Shown here one piece after another: positions 7,240-14,078 of a stretch of 16,240 nucleotides of DNA. How positions within the stretch are numbered: the stretch's first letter is position 1; each line of letters begins with the position of its first letter. The stretch comes from Dethiosulfatibacter sp. (GTDB lineage: Bacteria; Bacillota; Clostridia; Tissierellales; Dethiosulfatibacteraceae): NCBI GenBank assembly GCA_030591825.1, contig JAUVAG010000002.1, forward strand, positions 1 to 16,240. Direction: 5' to 3'. The notes under the pieces were generated by a model. It was not told the DNA's origin and made no database searches. It saw nothing but the letters and a program-made list of their open reading frames with translations. The position numbers and the translations under genes are program-made.

Positions 7240-8082
7240 ATGACTGAAAAGCTTACAGTATCACAATGCCAAAGGTTGAAGGAATTGAATGCACCTGAGG
7301 AATTGATTAATGTAGTATTTGAAACAAGGGAAGAAAGGAATGAATCATACAGGACCAGCGAGATGAAACTTGTCAGGAAAAACAAGGAATTGATTTTCGA
7401 GTTGCTGGATAATGAAAAAATGCCAATGATGTGTCAAATTGAAAACAAGTTGATCAAATGGTTGACTGACAGAGAAGGGTTTACGAAAGTTACAACGCCG
7501 ATTATTATTTCTTCAAAAATGCTTGAGAAAATGACGATTGATGAAAATCATCCACTGCACAAGCAAGTGTTTTGGCTGGATCCAAAGAGGTGTTTAAGAC
7601 CAATGCATGCTCCAAACCTGTATACGGTCATGAGGGATTTACACAAGGTAACAAATCAACCGGTTAAAATATTTGAATCTGGACCCTGTTTCAGAAAAGA
7701 AACCCAGGGCGCAAATCATATGAATGAATTCACAATGCTTAACTTGGTTGAATTGGCAAGTGTTGAAGAAGGCATGCAAATGGAAAGGCTTGTAGAATTG
7801 GCTAAATCGGCAATGGATGCCATAGGCCTTGTTGATTATGAACTGGTTACAGAGTCATCTGAAGTTTATGGTGAAACCATTGACATTGTTCATAATGGAA
7901 TAGAACTGGCATCAGGTGCATATGGACCACATGTTTTGGATGAACATTGGGGTATCTTCAATACATGGGTTGGAATAGGATTTGGACTGGAAAGAATAAC
8001 CATGGCAGTTGAAGGCTACCAAAACATTAAGCGGGCAGGTAGAAGTCTATCGTATATTAATGGAGCAAGATTGAATATCTGA
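7240..8082 (+). CDS. pylS: pyrrolysyl-tRNA synthetase catalytic subunit (PylSc)
   Basis: The ATG follows GGAGG by six bases. The 280-residue protein is a class II aminoacyl-tRNA synthetase core lacking the N-terminal tRNA-binding domain of methanogen PylRS, as is normal in bacteria, where that domain is the separate PylSn. Motif 2 is seen in FESGPCFRKE (145-154) and motif 3 in GIGFGLERI (245-253). Pyl-pocket residues aligned to Methanosarcina mazei numbering are: Y306 as Tyr128, L309 as Met131, N346 as Asn168, C348 as Val170, Y384 as Tyr210 and W417 as Trp243. The conserved C-terminal wording NIKRAGRSLSYINGARLNI also fits. It joins pyrrolysine to tRNA-Pyl using ATP. The stop TGA sits in TGATGA, overlapping a possible upstream start of pylD. 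It may be transcribed by read-through from mtbB or from a local promoter. Confidence 0.5.
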   Translation: MTEKLTVSQCQRLKELNAPEELINVVFETREERNESYRTSEMKLVRKNKELIFELLDNEKMPMMCQIENKLIKWLTDREGFTKVTTPIIISSKMLEKMTIDENHPLHKQVFWLDPKRCLRPMHAPNLYTVMRDLHKVTNQPVKIFESGPCFRKETQGANHMNEFTMLNLVELASVEEGMQMERLVELAKSAMDAIGLVDYELVTESSEVYGETIDIVHNGIELASGAYGPHVLDEHWGIFNTWVGIGFGLERITMAVEGYQNIKRAGRSLSYINGARLNI

Positions 8083-8099
8083 TGAAATTGGAGGCAAAA

Positions 8100-8906
8100 A
8101 TGACAAGGCTGATTAATGATTGGATAAAAGATATTAGTGATAGCATTGGAACATATGAGGATGATTTAATATCAAAAACAGGAATGGGATATCTTGAATT
8201 GGCATCTGCTACCGGCAATATATCAAAAACTGATATGAATAAGTTCGTTGATGATTTAAAGATAGCAGTTATACCTGTTACAACAGGATTAGGTGTCATA
8301 GGTCGTTTTTCACAGGCGGTATTTTCAATACTGGAGCATATGGGTTTCAATGTTTTTATAACAAAAAATACTGATGTTGATGGAATTTATGAAGCAAATT
8401 TACATGAAGCAGATATACTGTTCATGGCTGACGATGACAGGTTTATTGCAATAAATCTTAAGGAAAATATTGTTGCTGACAATAGTATCGCTACAGCAGC
8501 TGGATTCGTAACTGCAGCAGAAGGTTATTATGGAAATTTAGCTGGTAAAGAAGTATTGATTGCAGGTTATGGAAATGTAGGCTCTGTCATATTAAAAGAA
8601 TTGAAAAAGAGATGTGCAATACCTTTTGTGTATGAAATTAACAAAGAAAAATACAATAAAATAATAGATGACGGTGGAATACCGATTGAAGATAAAGGCA
8701 GCATCGTTGATTTTGATTTAATAATTGATGCAACCAATGCCGGGAGCTGGATTGAACCGGGAATGCTGAAAGATGATGTAATCATTGTATCTCCAGGAGT
8801 ACCCGTATCACTGGACAAGGATGCCTATAAGATTTATGGAGAGAGAATGCTGCATGACTATTTGCCTATAGGTGTTGCCACAATGGCTGGAATGGTTTGC
8901 AAATAA
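8100..8906 (+). CDS. pylD: pyrrolysine synthase, NAD-dependent dehydrogenase PylD
   Basis: I chose ATG 8100 (MTRLINDW), 5-6 bases after GGAGG. An ATG at 8082 overlaps the pylS stop and contains the ribosome site within its own codons. The product is 268 residues, close to archaeal PylD. The N-terminal half contains the VIPVTTGLGVIGRFSQAV segment. A Rossmann dinucleotide-binding fold follows, with IAGYGNVG at 154-161. The C terminus has PGVPVSLDKDA and LPIGVATMAGMV, typical of PylD. The enzyme oxidises the epsilon amino side of 3-methylornithyl-N6-lysine, which then cyclises to pyrrolysine. Placement of pylD directly after pylS, ahead of the tRNA gene, differs from the S-B-C-D order usually described. 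The gene ends in TAA, 14 bases before pylT. Confidence 0.5.
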   Translation: MTRLINDWIKDISDSIGTYEDDLISKTGMGYLELASATGNISKTDMNKFVDDLKIAVIPVTTGLGVIGRFSQAVFSILEHMGFNVFITKNTDVDGIYEANLHEADILFMADDDRFIAINLKENIVADNSIATAAGFVTAAEGYYGNLAGKEVLIAGYGNVGSVILKELKKRCAIPFVYEINKEKYNKIIDDGGIPIEDKGSIVDFDLIIDATNAGSWIEPGMLKDDVIIVSPGVPVSLDKDAYKIYGERMLHDYLPIGVATMAGMVCK

Positions 8907-8920
8907 CAAAATGTTAATAT

Positions 8921-8992
8921 GGGGGGTTGATCGGATTGATCGCGTAGACTCTAAATCTATGTAGCAGAGTGAAACTCTCTGACTCCCCGCCA
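8921..8992 (+). tRNA. pylT: tRNA-Pyl, anticodon CUA
   Basis: The 72 bases fold as follows. Acceptor stem 8921-8927 pairs with 8982-8988, with one G-U. A single base links it to a 4-bp D stem (GATC/GATC, 8929-8932 with 8938-8941) around a 5-base D loop. A 6-bp anticodon stem (8943-8948 with 8956-8961) closes the loop CTCTAAA, with anticodon CTA at 8951-8953. The variable region has only three bases (TAG), then a 5-bp T stem with loop TGAAACT. The discriminator is G8989 and CCA is encoded. The 6-bp anticodon stem, tiny D loop, 3-base variable loop and lack of a normal TTC in the T loop are hallmarks of tRNA-Pyl. The sequence closely resembles the Desulfitobacterium tRNA-Pyl as I remember it. 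It is embedded in the operon between pylD and pylB. Confidence 0.5.
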
Positions 8993-9014
8993 AATAAACT
9001 ATGGAGATGAAAAT

Positions 9015-10076
9015 ATGAATAATTACAAGATAGATGATATTTTGAAAAAAGCTTTATCAGGAAACACCTTGAAAAAAGATGAAATTGTGGATATTCTTTC
9101 ATTGGACAATGAGAATGACTTGAATAAGCTGTATAATGCAGCAAGAGAGATAAGAAACAGGAATTTTATGAATAAAATATTTTTGTATGGCTTTGTTTAT
9201 TTTTCCAATTACTGCAGGAATAATTGTAACTTTTGCTATTCCAGGAAATCGAACAACATAGAAAGATACAGAAAAAACACTGATGAAATAATAGATATTT
9301 CACTGAGATTGAAAGATTCAGGTGTGAACCTTATTGATTTGACAATGGGTGAAGATCCTTTTTATCACAATAGCGATTTCAAGGATGTTTTTAATGCCTC
9401 ATTTGAAGCTAAAAAACAAACAAATCTTCCCATGATGATATCACCGGGAGTAGTCGATCATGACTTGATTGATAGATTCAGTTCATCTGGAATTGAATGG
9501 TATGCCCTTTATCAGGAAACCCACAACAGAAATTTGTTTGAGTTACTCAGGAAAGACCAGGATTATGATATCAGGATGAATGCAAAATTGCATGCGAAAA
9601 GCAGTGGCATGCTTATTGAAGAAGGTATACTTGTTGGTGTTGGTGAAACACTGGAGGATATTGCCGATTCAATTCTTGAAATGAAAAAAATGGAAGCTGA
9701 CCAGGTTAGGGTTATGACCTATGTATCACATGAGGGAATACCTTTAAAGGGGGATGTTGAACTAAACAAGGAGTTGGAATTCAAGACTATAGCAGTCATG
9801 AGACTCTTATGTCAGAATTCATTGATTCCGGCATCTCTTGACATAGAAGGGATTGATGGATTGAAACCAAGATTGGATGCCGGTGCAAATGTTATCACTT
9901 CAATTATTCTACCAAGTGAAGGATTGCAGGGAGTGGCACAAAGCTGCAAGGATATTGATGATGGAAACAGAAGCGTAGAAACTGTAAATAAAATATTGAA
10001 TGAAATGAATCTAAAAGCTGCAACTTCATCTGAATACAGCAGCTATATAAGTAGCAGAAAGGCACTATATGTATAG
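9015..10076 (+). CDS. pylB: methylornithine synthase PylB (radical SAM)
   Basis: ATG 9015 follows GGAG by eight bases and begins 22 bases after the tRNA CCA. The 353-residue protein carries the radical SAM cluster motif CRNNCNFC (Cys67, Cys71, Cys74) in the setting FVYFSNYCRNNCNFCYSR. Further typical PylB/BioB-like segments are LTMGEDPFY, GIEWYALYQETHN and GILVGVGETLEDI. It converts L-lysine to (3R)-3-methyl-D-ornithine, the first step of pyrrolysine biosynthesis, with a 4Fe-4S cluster and S-adenosylmethionine. The last 8 bases overlap pylC, which suggests coupled translation. Its stop codon is TAG, which this cell can decode as Pyl. Read-through would add Pyl and 27 residues before a TGA at 10158-10160. 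Confidence 0.5.
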   Translation: MNNYKIDDILKKALSGNTLKKDEIVDILSLDNENDLNKLYNAAREIRNRNFMNKIFLYGFVYFSNYCRNNCNFCYSRKSNNIERYRKNTDEIIDISLRLKDSGVNLIDLTMGEDPFYHNSDFKDVFNASFEAKKQTNLPMMISPGVVDHDLIDRFSSSGIEWYALYQETHNRNLFELLRKDQDYDIRMNAKLHAKSSGMLIEEGILVGVGETLEDIADSILEMKKMEADQVRVMTYVSHEGIPLKGDVELNKELEFKTIAVMRLLCQNSLIPASLDIEGIDGLKPRLDAGANVITSIILPSEGLQGVAQSCKDIDDGNRSVETVNKILNEMNLKAATSSEYSSYISSRKALYV

Positions 10077-11217
10077 TGTCGCTATTGTTGGTGGCAAGTT
10101 GCAGGGGGTGGAAGCTGCATATCTTGCCGGCAAAGCCAATATAAGGTCAATACTTTTTGACAAGAAAAAAGATGTACCTGCTAAAAACTTATGTGATGAA
10201 TTTATATGCATGGATATATTGAAAAACAGAGAGGGATTTCTAAAGGAAATAGGAAAAGCAGATATGATTCTGCCTGCAACTGAAAACTATGAAGTACTGG
10301 AGTTCCTGAATGATTTGTCGAAAGAATATGAATTGAATCTTGCTTTTGATTTTGATGCGTATAGAATAACTTCGTCAAAAATAATGTCGGATAATCTTTT
10401 TCATGATAACAACATAGCTTCACCTAAATATTTTCCACACTGTGATGGTCCTTTTATTGTCAAACCATCATCGGAAAGCGGTAGTGCAGGTATCCGGCTT
10501 GTAAAAAACGATGATGAATTAAATAAAATTATAAAAGAGAGTCAAGGGAGACATGGGCTTGTAATTCAGGAATATCTTTCCGGTAAATCATACTCCATTG
10601 AGATAATTGGTGTTCCGGGAAATTACAAAACATATGAGATTACAGAAATAATTGTTGATGAATCCTATGATTGTAAAAGAGTAACAGCTCCTTGTGATAT
10701 TTCCATTAAACTAAAGTATCAATTAAGGGATATTGCAGTTAAAATTGCCGAACTGATTGAGTTGAAAGGAATAATGGATGTTGAGGTCATAGATGATGAT
10801 GGTGTGCTGAAAGTGTTGGAAATTGATGCCAGGATTCCCAGTCAGACTCCTACAGTTGTATATCACAGCACAGGAGTGAATCTTTTAGAAGAACTGTTTT
10901 GCTTGTTTAAGTTTGGCAAGCTGGACAACCATGAAAATACTGCTAGACGACATGTTTCATATGAGCATATATTGGTGGAAGACCAGGATTTAAGAATGTT
11001 GGGTGAACATATAATGGGAGATTGCAGATTTTTAAACCATTTATATGGATTTTACGGTTCCGATGAAGTTTTGACAAATTATGAAGAAGATAAAGAGTGC
11101 TGGAGATGTACGCTTATTAATGTTGGAGGCAACTTATCCGAGGTAGAGCAAAAAAGAAAGAATTCAATCTATAAGATAAAAAACCATGAGGAGGAAAAGC
11201 TTGAATGTATGACTTAA
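10069..11217 (+). CDS. pylC: 3-methylornithine--L-lysine ligase PylC (ATP-grasp)
   Basis: The start ATG lies within the end of pylB, behind AAAGG about eight bases ahead. The 382-residue product begins with a nucleotide-binding-like IVGGKLQGVEAAYLA segment, typical of PylC. The ATP-grasp fold follows: FIVKPSSESGSAGIRLV (129-145) is the ATP-binding glycine/serine-rich strand region, and EIDARIPSQTP near 250-260 matches the metal-binding end of the active site. PylC joins the methylornithine from PylB to the epsilon amine of a second lysine with ATP hydrolysis. The gene ends in TAA. A strong GAGGAGG at 11188-11194 lies inside its 3' end and could serve translation of the region leading into pylSn. 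Confidence 0.5.
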   Translation: MYSVAIVGGKLQGVEAAYLAGKANIRSILFDKKKDVPAKNLCDEFICMDILKNREGFLKEIGKADMILPATENYEVLEFLNDLSKEYELNLAFDFDAYRITSSKIMSDNLFHDNNIASPKYFPHCDGPFIVKPSSESGSAGIRLVKNDDELNKIIKESQGRHGLVIQEYLSGKSYSIEIIGVPGNYKTYEITEIIVDESYDCKRVTAPCDISIKLKYQLRDIAVKIAELIELKGIMDVEVIDDDGVLKVLEIDARIPSQTPTVVYHSTGVNLLEELFCLFKFGKLDNHENTARRHVSYEHILVEDQDLRMLGEHIMGDCRFLNHLYGFYGSDEVLTNYEEDKECWRCTLINVGGNLSEVEQKRKNSIYKIKNHEEEKLECMT

Positions 11218-11232
11218 GCTTAAAATTTAAAG

Positions 11233-11577
11233 ATGGCTAACAATATAAAAAGATATTATAGTAAGCATATTGATTTTTTCGACCTTTTGCAAAAGATAAA
11301 GCTTTGGCCTTCAAAAAATGGTACCCTTCATGGAATAAAAAAAATCGAAATAAAAGGTAACTATGCTGAAATTACAACTCACTGCAATGAAAAATTCATA
11401 GTAAAAAAATCTAAAAAATCACATGCTGCTAGATGGATGAGGAACAAGTGGTACCGGAGCACATGTAAAAAATGTAAGATTCCTTCCTGGAAACTAGAAA
11501 AATATTCAACTACTGGTTTTAATCAAAACTATGGTGCTGGTCTAATTAATATAAACAACACTAATAATAGTAATTGA
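11233..11577 (+). CDS. pylSn: PylSn, tRNA-Pyl-binding small subunit of pyrrolysyl-tRNA synthetase
   Basis: This 114-residue basic protein aligns with the N-terminal domain of methanogen PylRS: KIKLWPSKNGTLHGIKKIEI corresponds to the archaeal GLWMSRTGTLHKIKHYEV region, and SHAARWMRNKWYRSTCKKCKI to the [20 protein letters not shown] region. The CxxC at Cys78/Cys81 and His33 are likely zinc ligands. The rest of the surface is lysine- and arginine-rich, fitting its role of gripping the T and variable arms of tRNA-Pyl. The C-terminal 20 residues are Asn-rich and probably disordered. ATG 11233 is the only ATG after the in-frame stop at 11221-11223, but it has no good ribosome site nearby (only TTTAAAG). 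Translation may be coupled to a short 11-codon ORF starting at 11205, which has a strong site and stops inside the pylSn start region. Confidence 0.5.
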   Translation: MANNIKRYYSKHIDFFDLLQKIKLWPSKNGTLHGIKKIEIKGNYAEITTHCNEKFIVKKSKKSHAARWMRNKWYRSTCKKCKIPSWKLEKYSTTGFNQNYGAGLININNTNNSN

Positions 11578-11604
11578 AATTTTATATTTTGCTATATATT
11601 TGAT

Positions 11605-11645
11605 AAAATCAGCACCACTCGATTCACGAGTGGTGTTGATTTTTT
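11605..11645 (+). terminator. intrinsic terminator of the pyl operon
   Basis: A 17-bp stem (11605-11621 with 11627-11643, one G-T pair) has a 5-base loop ATTCA and a core of CACCACTCG/CGAGTGGTG. It is flanked by A-rich and T-rich ends, with the T-tract running to 11645. It starts 27 bases after the pylSn stop and could act in both directions. Confidence 0.5.
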
Positions 11646-11702
11646 AGTTACTATCCTATAAAGCGTCTTATTAGATATAATCCATTTGTAATAATAAAAT
11701 AA

Positions 11703-11730
11703 TTTAAATAATTAGCAATAGTGTTATAAT
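11703..11730 (+). promoter_or_regulatory. housekeeping-type promoter of the two-component operon
   Basis: A perfect TATAAT (11725-11730) is preceded at 16 bases by TTTAAA (11703-11708), a 4/6 match to the -35 consensus. Transcription would start near 11737, giving a leader of about 50 bases. Confidence 0.5.
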
Positions 11731-11746
11731 GGGCTGAAAGATTTTT

Positions 11747-11765
11747 ATAAGTGTAATTCACTTAT
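11747..11765. repeat. short inverted repeat in the response-regulator leader
   Basis: ATAAGTG (11747-11753) and CACTTAT (11759-11765) are exact complements around TAATT. It lies between the predicted start site and the ribosome site AAAGGAAG of the response regulator. It may be an operator or a small leader hairpin, or chance in AT-rich DNA. Confidence 0.5.
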
Positions 11766-11787
11766 TAATTATAAAGGAAGTAGACAG

Positions 11788-12477
11788 ATGTATGAAGAAA
11801 ACATTTTAATATGCGACGATGACCCGGTAGTACACGAATCCCTCAAGATATATTTGAACAATGAAGGCTTTGGATGCATTTCAGTATTCAACGGCAATGA
11901 GGCACTGGAGGAACTTGAAAAATCAAATCCCGTACTAGTGGTCCTTGATATAATGATGCCTGGCATGAATGGTCTGGATGTATGTAAGGAAATAAGAAAA
12001 ACAAGTGCTATACCCATAATAATGGTAACTGCCAAGGGAGAAGAGATAGACAGGATTTTAGGACTTGAACTTGGGGCTGACGATTATATAGTGAAACCAT
12101 TCAGTCCCAGAGAGGTTGTAGCCAGAATAAAGGCTGTAAGAAGAAGGGTTGGTGAAAGCACTGCTAAAGGAAAGTCATCAACGCTTACCTTTGACAAACT
12201 TGAAATAAGCATAAAGAAATATCAGGTAAAATTTGATGGAAAGGTTTTAATATCCACTCCAAAGGAAGTTGAAATACTTTATCTTATGGCTTCCAACATC
12301 GGCCAGGTTTTTTCAAGAGAGCAGATTCTTGACAGGGTCTGGGGATATGACTTCTTTGGAGATACAAGAACTGTAGACACCCATGTGAAGCGCATCAGGG
12401 CAAAGTTGCCTCAGGAAGGAAAGAAGTGGAGCCTTCAGACTGTTTACGGTGTAGGCTACAAGTTCGAGGTGGAATAG
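11788..12477 (+). CDS. OmpR/PhoB-family response regulator (PhoP-like)
   Basis: ATG 11788 follows AAAGGAAG at suitable spacing. The protein is 229 residues, the usual length. The receiver domain spans 1-118: acidic pocket Asp11/Asp12, phosphoacceptor Asp54 in VVLDIMMPGMNG, Thr81 and Lys103 (VKPFSP). The winged-helix DNA-binding domain spans about 130-229, with VFSREQILDRVWGYDFFGDTRTVDTHVKRIRAKL and the standard end VYGVGYKFEVE, so it looks complete at its stop. That stop is TAG (12475-12477). The histidine kinase start ATG lies one codon later in the same frame, so amber read-through would fuse the two. Close to PhoP/WalR-type regulators; the signal and targets are unknown. A Pho-box-like repeat lies downstream near 13992-14017. 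Confidence 0.5.
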   Translation: MYEENILICDDDPVVHESLKIYLNNEGFGCISVFNGNEALEELEKSNPVLVVLDIMMPGMNGLDVCKEIRKTSAIPIIMVTAKGEEIDRILGLELGADDYIVKPFSPREVVARIKAVRRRVGESTAKGKSSTLTFDKLEISIKKYQVKFDGKVLISTPKEVEILYLMASNIGQVFSREQILDRVWGYDFFGDTRTVDTHVKRIRAKLPQEGKKWSLQTVYGVGYKFEVE

Positions 12478-12480
12478 GAT

Positions 12481-13854
12481 ATGAAGAATTTCATAGTGAA
12501 ACGAATTACAATACTAATATCTACAGAGATTTTCATATCAGCCGCGCTGGTTGCATTTTTGGAAACGGTATTTTCCGACAAGCTTATGCCGGAACTGAGT
12601 CATTTCCAGGCACTTGTAATAGCTATGATAATAGTAATACCTTTTGTTGCAGTCCTTTCCCACATTGTCCTCAAGAGAATTGTGAAACCAATAAGGAATG
12701 TCATATCGGCAGGAATCTCCATGATTGAGGGAGACTTTTCTGTTGAGGCTGACGAGACTTTGGAAGGTGAGGTAGGACTTCTTGGAAAGACGCTGAACAA
12801 GCTGGCCGTAGAATTCTACAGGAATGTATCTCAACTCTATATTGAGAAGAGCAGGCTCCATCAGGTACTTAACAGTCTTGAAGAAGGAATGATTGCAGTA
12901 GATGAAAATATGAGTATAACTCATTTCAATCAGGTTTTTCTTGAAATGTTCAATTTATCGGGAAATGATATCCAGGGTGTTAATGTAGAGGACATACCGG
13001 TATTGAATGAAAAACTAAATGAACTTTCTCAAGCAATACAGGGCAAGTGTTCCATAATCAAGAATGGAAGACAGGAAGATATAGTTATGAGAATCATAAT
13101 AGCATCAATAGAAGACGAGCAAAACAAGCCGGCTGGTGCCGTTGTTTTGTTTAGGGATGTAACTGAACTTGAAAACCTTGAAAACATGAGAAGGGATTAT
13201 GTTGCAAATGTATCTCATGAACTTAGATCTCCACTTACATCTATTCGAGGTTTAATAGAACCCCTGATGGATTCCATAGTAACTGACGAGAAAGATATTA
13301 AAAGATATTATGAAATTATATATCAGGAGAGTTTGAGGTTATCCAGGCTTGTTGATGATATCATGGAACTCTCAAGGCTTCAGACTAGTGACGCTGTTAT
13401 TGAAAAAACATCAGTCAACCTAAACTCTCTTCTGGATATGGTTTATGAAAGATACAGGTTGATTGATGAGGATATAAAACTCATCTACAATCCTGGATTA
13501 TTGCCGAAGGTTATTACTAACTATGATAGAATTGAGCAAATTATGGTGATATTACTGGATAATGCCTTCAAGTTTACACCTAAAGGTGGACAAATTGAGA
13601 TTTCTGTGGTTGAAATGGAAAGCGAGATATTGGTTGCTGTAAGTGATAATGGCGCAGGTATAGCAGAAGAGGACATTGATTTTGTATTTGACAGATTTTA
13701 TAAAAGTGACAGATCAAGAACAAGGAAAGGAACCGGACTGGGTCTTTCCATAGCCAAGGAAATACTAGATATCATGGGTGAAAAAATAAAGGTGAAAAGT
13801 AAAAAGGATAATGGAAGTTCTTTTGAATTTACAGTTCAGTTAAATAATAAGTAA
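12481..13854 (+). CDS. PhoR-like membrane sensor histidine kinase
   Basis: This 457-residue protein has two N-terminal membrane segments (about 10-32 and 45-64) separated by only a dozen residues outside the membrane. A HAMP-like linker follows (about 65-120), then a PAS domain (about 125-230). The HisKA domain carries the phosphorylated His246 in NVSHELRSPLTSIRG. The ATPase domain has the N box DNAFKFTP (360-367), G1 box DNGAGI (389-394) and G2 box GTGLGLS (417-423). All catalytic elements are intact. The short outer loop suggests membrane or cytoplasmic (PAS) sensing. The start lies 3 bases after the regulator TAG; GAGGTGG at 12464-12470 and AGGA closer in may serve as ribosome site. Ends in TAA before a terminator. 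Confidence 0.5.
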   Translation: MKNFIVKRITILISTEIFISAALVAFLETVFSDKLMPELSHFQALVIAMIIVIPFVAVLSHIVLKRIVKPIRNVISAGISMIEGDFSVEADETLEGEVGLLGKTLNKLAVEFYRNVSQLYIEKSRLHQVLNSLEEGMIAVDENMSITHFNQVFLEMFNLSGNDIQGVNVEDIPVLNEKLNELSQAIQGKCSIIKNGRQEDIVMRIIIASIEDEQNKPAGAVVLFRDVTELENLENMRRDYVANVSHELRSPLTSIRGLIEPLMDSIVTDEKDIKRYYEIIYQESLRLSRLVDDIMELSRLQTSDAVIEKTSVNLNSLLDMVYERYRLIDEDIKLIYNPGLLPKVITNYDRIEQIMVILLDNAFKFTPKGGQIEISVVEMESEILVAVSDNGAGIAEEDIDFVFDRFYKSDRSRTRKGTGLGLSIAKEILDIMGEKIKVKSKKDNGSSFEFTVQLNNK

Positions 13855-13865
13855 TATAATCATTG

Positions 13866-13914
13866 AAAGAAGCTGCTTCACAATCGAAATATTCGAGTGT
13901 GAAGCAGCTTCTTT
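13866..13914 (+). terminator. terminator after the histidine kinase gene
   Basis: AAAGAAGCTGCTTCA (13866-13880) pairs perfectly with 13900-13914. The stem continues inward for about 7 more pairs with one mismatch to a 3-base loop. The T-tract is short (CTTTAT), so efficiency is uncertain, but its position 11 bases after the stop fits. Confidence 0.5.
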
Positions 13915-13921
13915 ATAGCTT

Positions 13922-13985
13922 AAGAAAGTTAAAATATGCATAACACCTTGAAATATTGGTGTTATGTGTTTAAGGAAACTTTCTT
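13922..13985. repeat. nested inverted repeat (two-tier hairpin)
   Basis: The outer arms AAGAAAGTT (13922-13930) and AACTTTCTT (13977-13985) are perfect complements. Inside them a second perfect pair, CATAACACC (13939-13947) and GGTGTTATG (13958-13966), encloses a 10-base loop. The spacers between tiers are 8 and 10 bases and AT-rich. This could be a long imperfect RNA hairpin or a pair of operators. It is non-coding. Confidence 0.5.
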
Positions 13986-13988
13986 GTC

Positions 13989-14017
13989 TTGTTCACAATT
14001 GTTCACAATCATAACAT
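13989..14017. promoter_or_regulatory. tandem repeats resembling a PhoP/OmpR-family box
   Basis: TTGTTCACAA occurs twice head to tail (13989-13998 and 13999-14008). The hexamers TTCACA (13992), TTCACA (14002) and the weaker TAACAT (14012) recur every 10 bases, ending about 21 bases before a TATAAT. Direct repeats at one helical turn are how PhoP/OmpR-type regulators bind, and such a regulator is encoded upstream. The link is inferred. Confidence 0.5.
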
Positions 14018-14038
14018 AGTGATGACATTTTTCAGAGA

Positions 14039-14044
14039 TATAAT
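14039..14044 (+). promoter_or_regulatory. -10 box ahead of the stress-protein-like gene
   Basis: TATAAT is a perfect -10 hexamer, 35 bases before ATG 14079. No good -35 hexamer is found at 16-18 bases; the tandem repeats just upstream suggest activator dependence. Confidence 0.5.
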
Positions 14045-14078
14045 TTACAAAAGTAAAAAATAAAGGTTTGGGTAGGGT

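Noticed and set aside
12426-12728. 100-residue frame across the regulator-kinase junction
   Set aside because: A shadow frame of two well-supported genes, with no recognisable domain.
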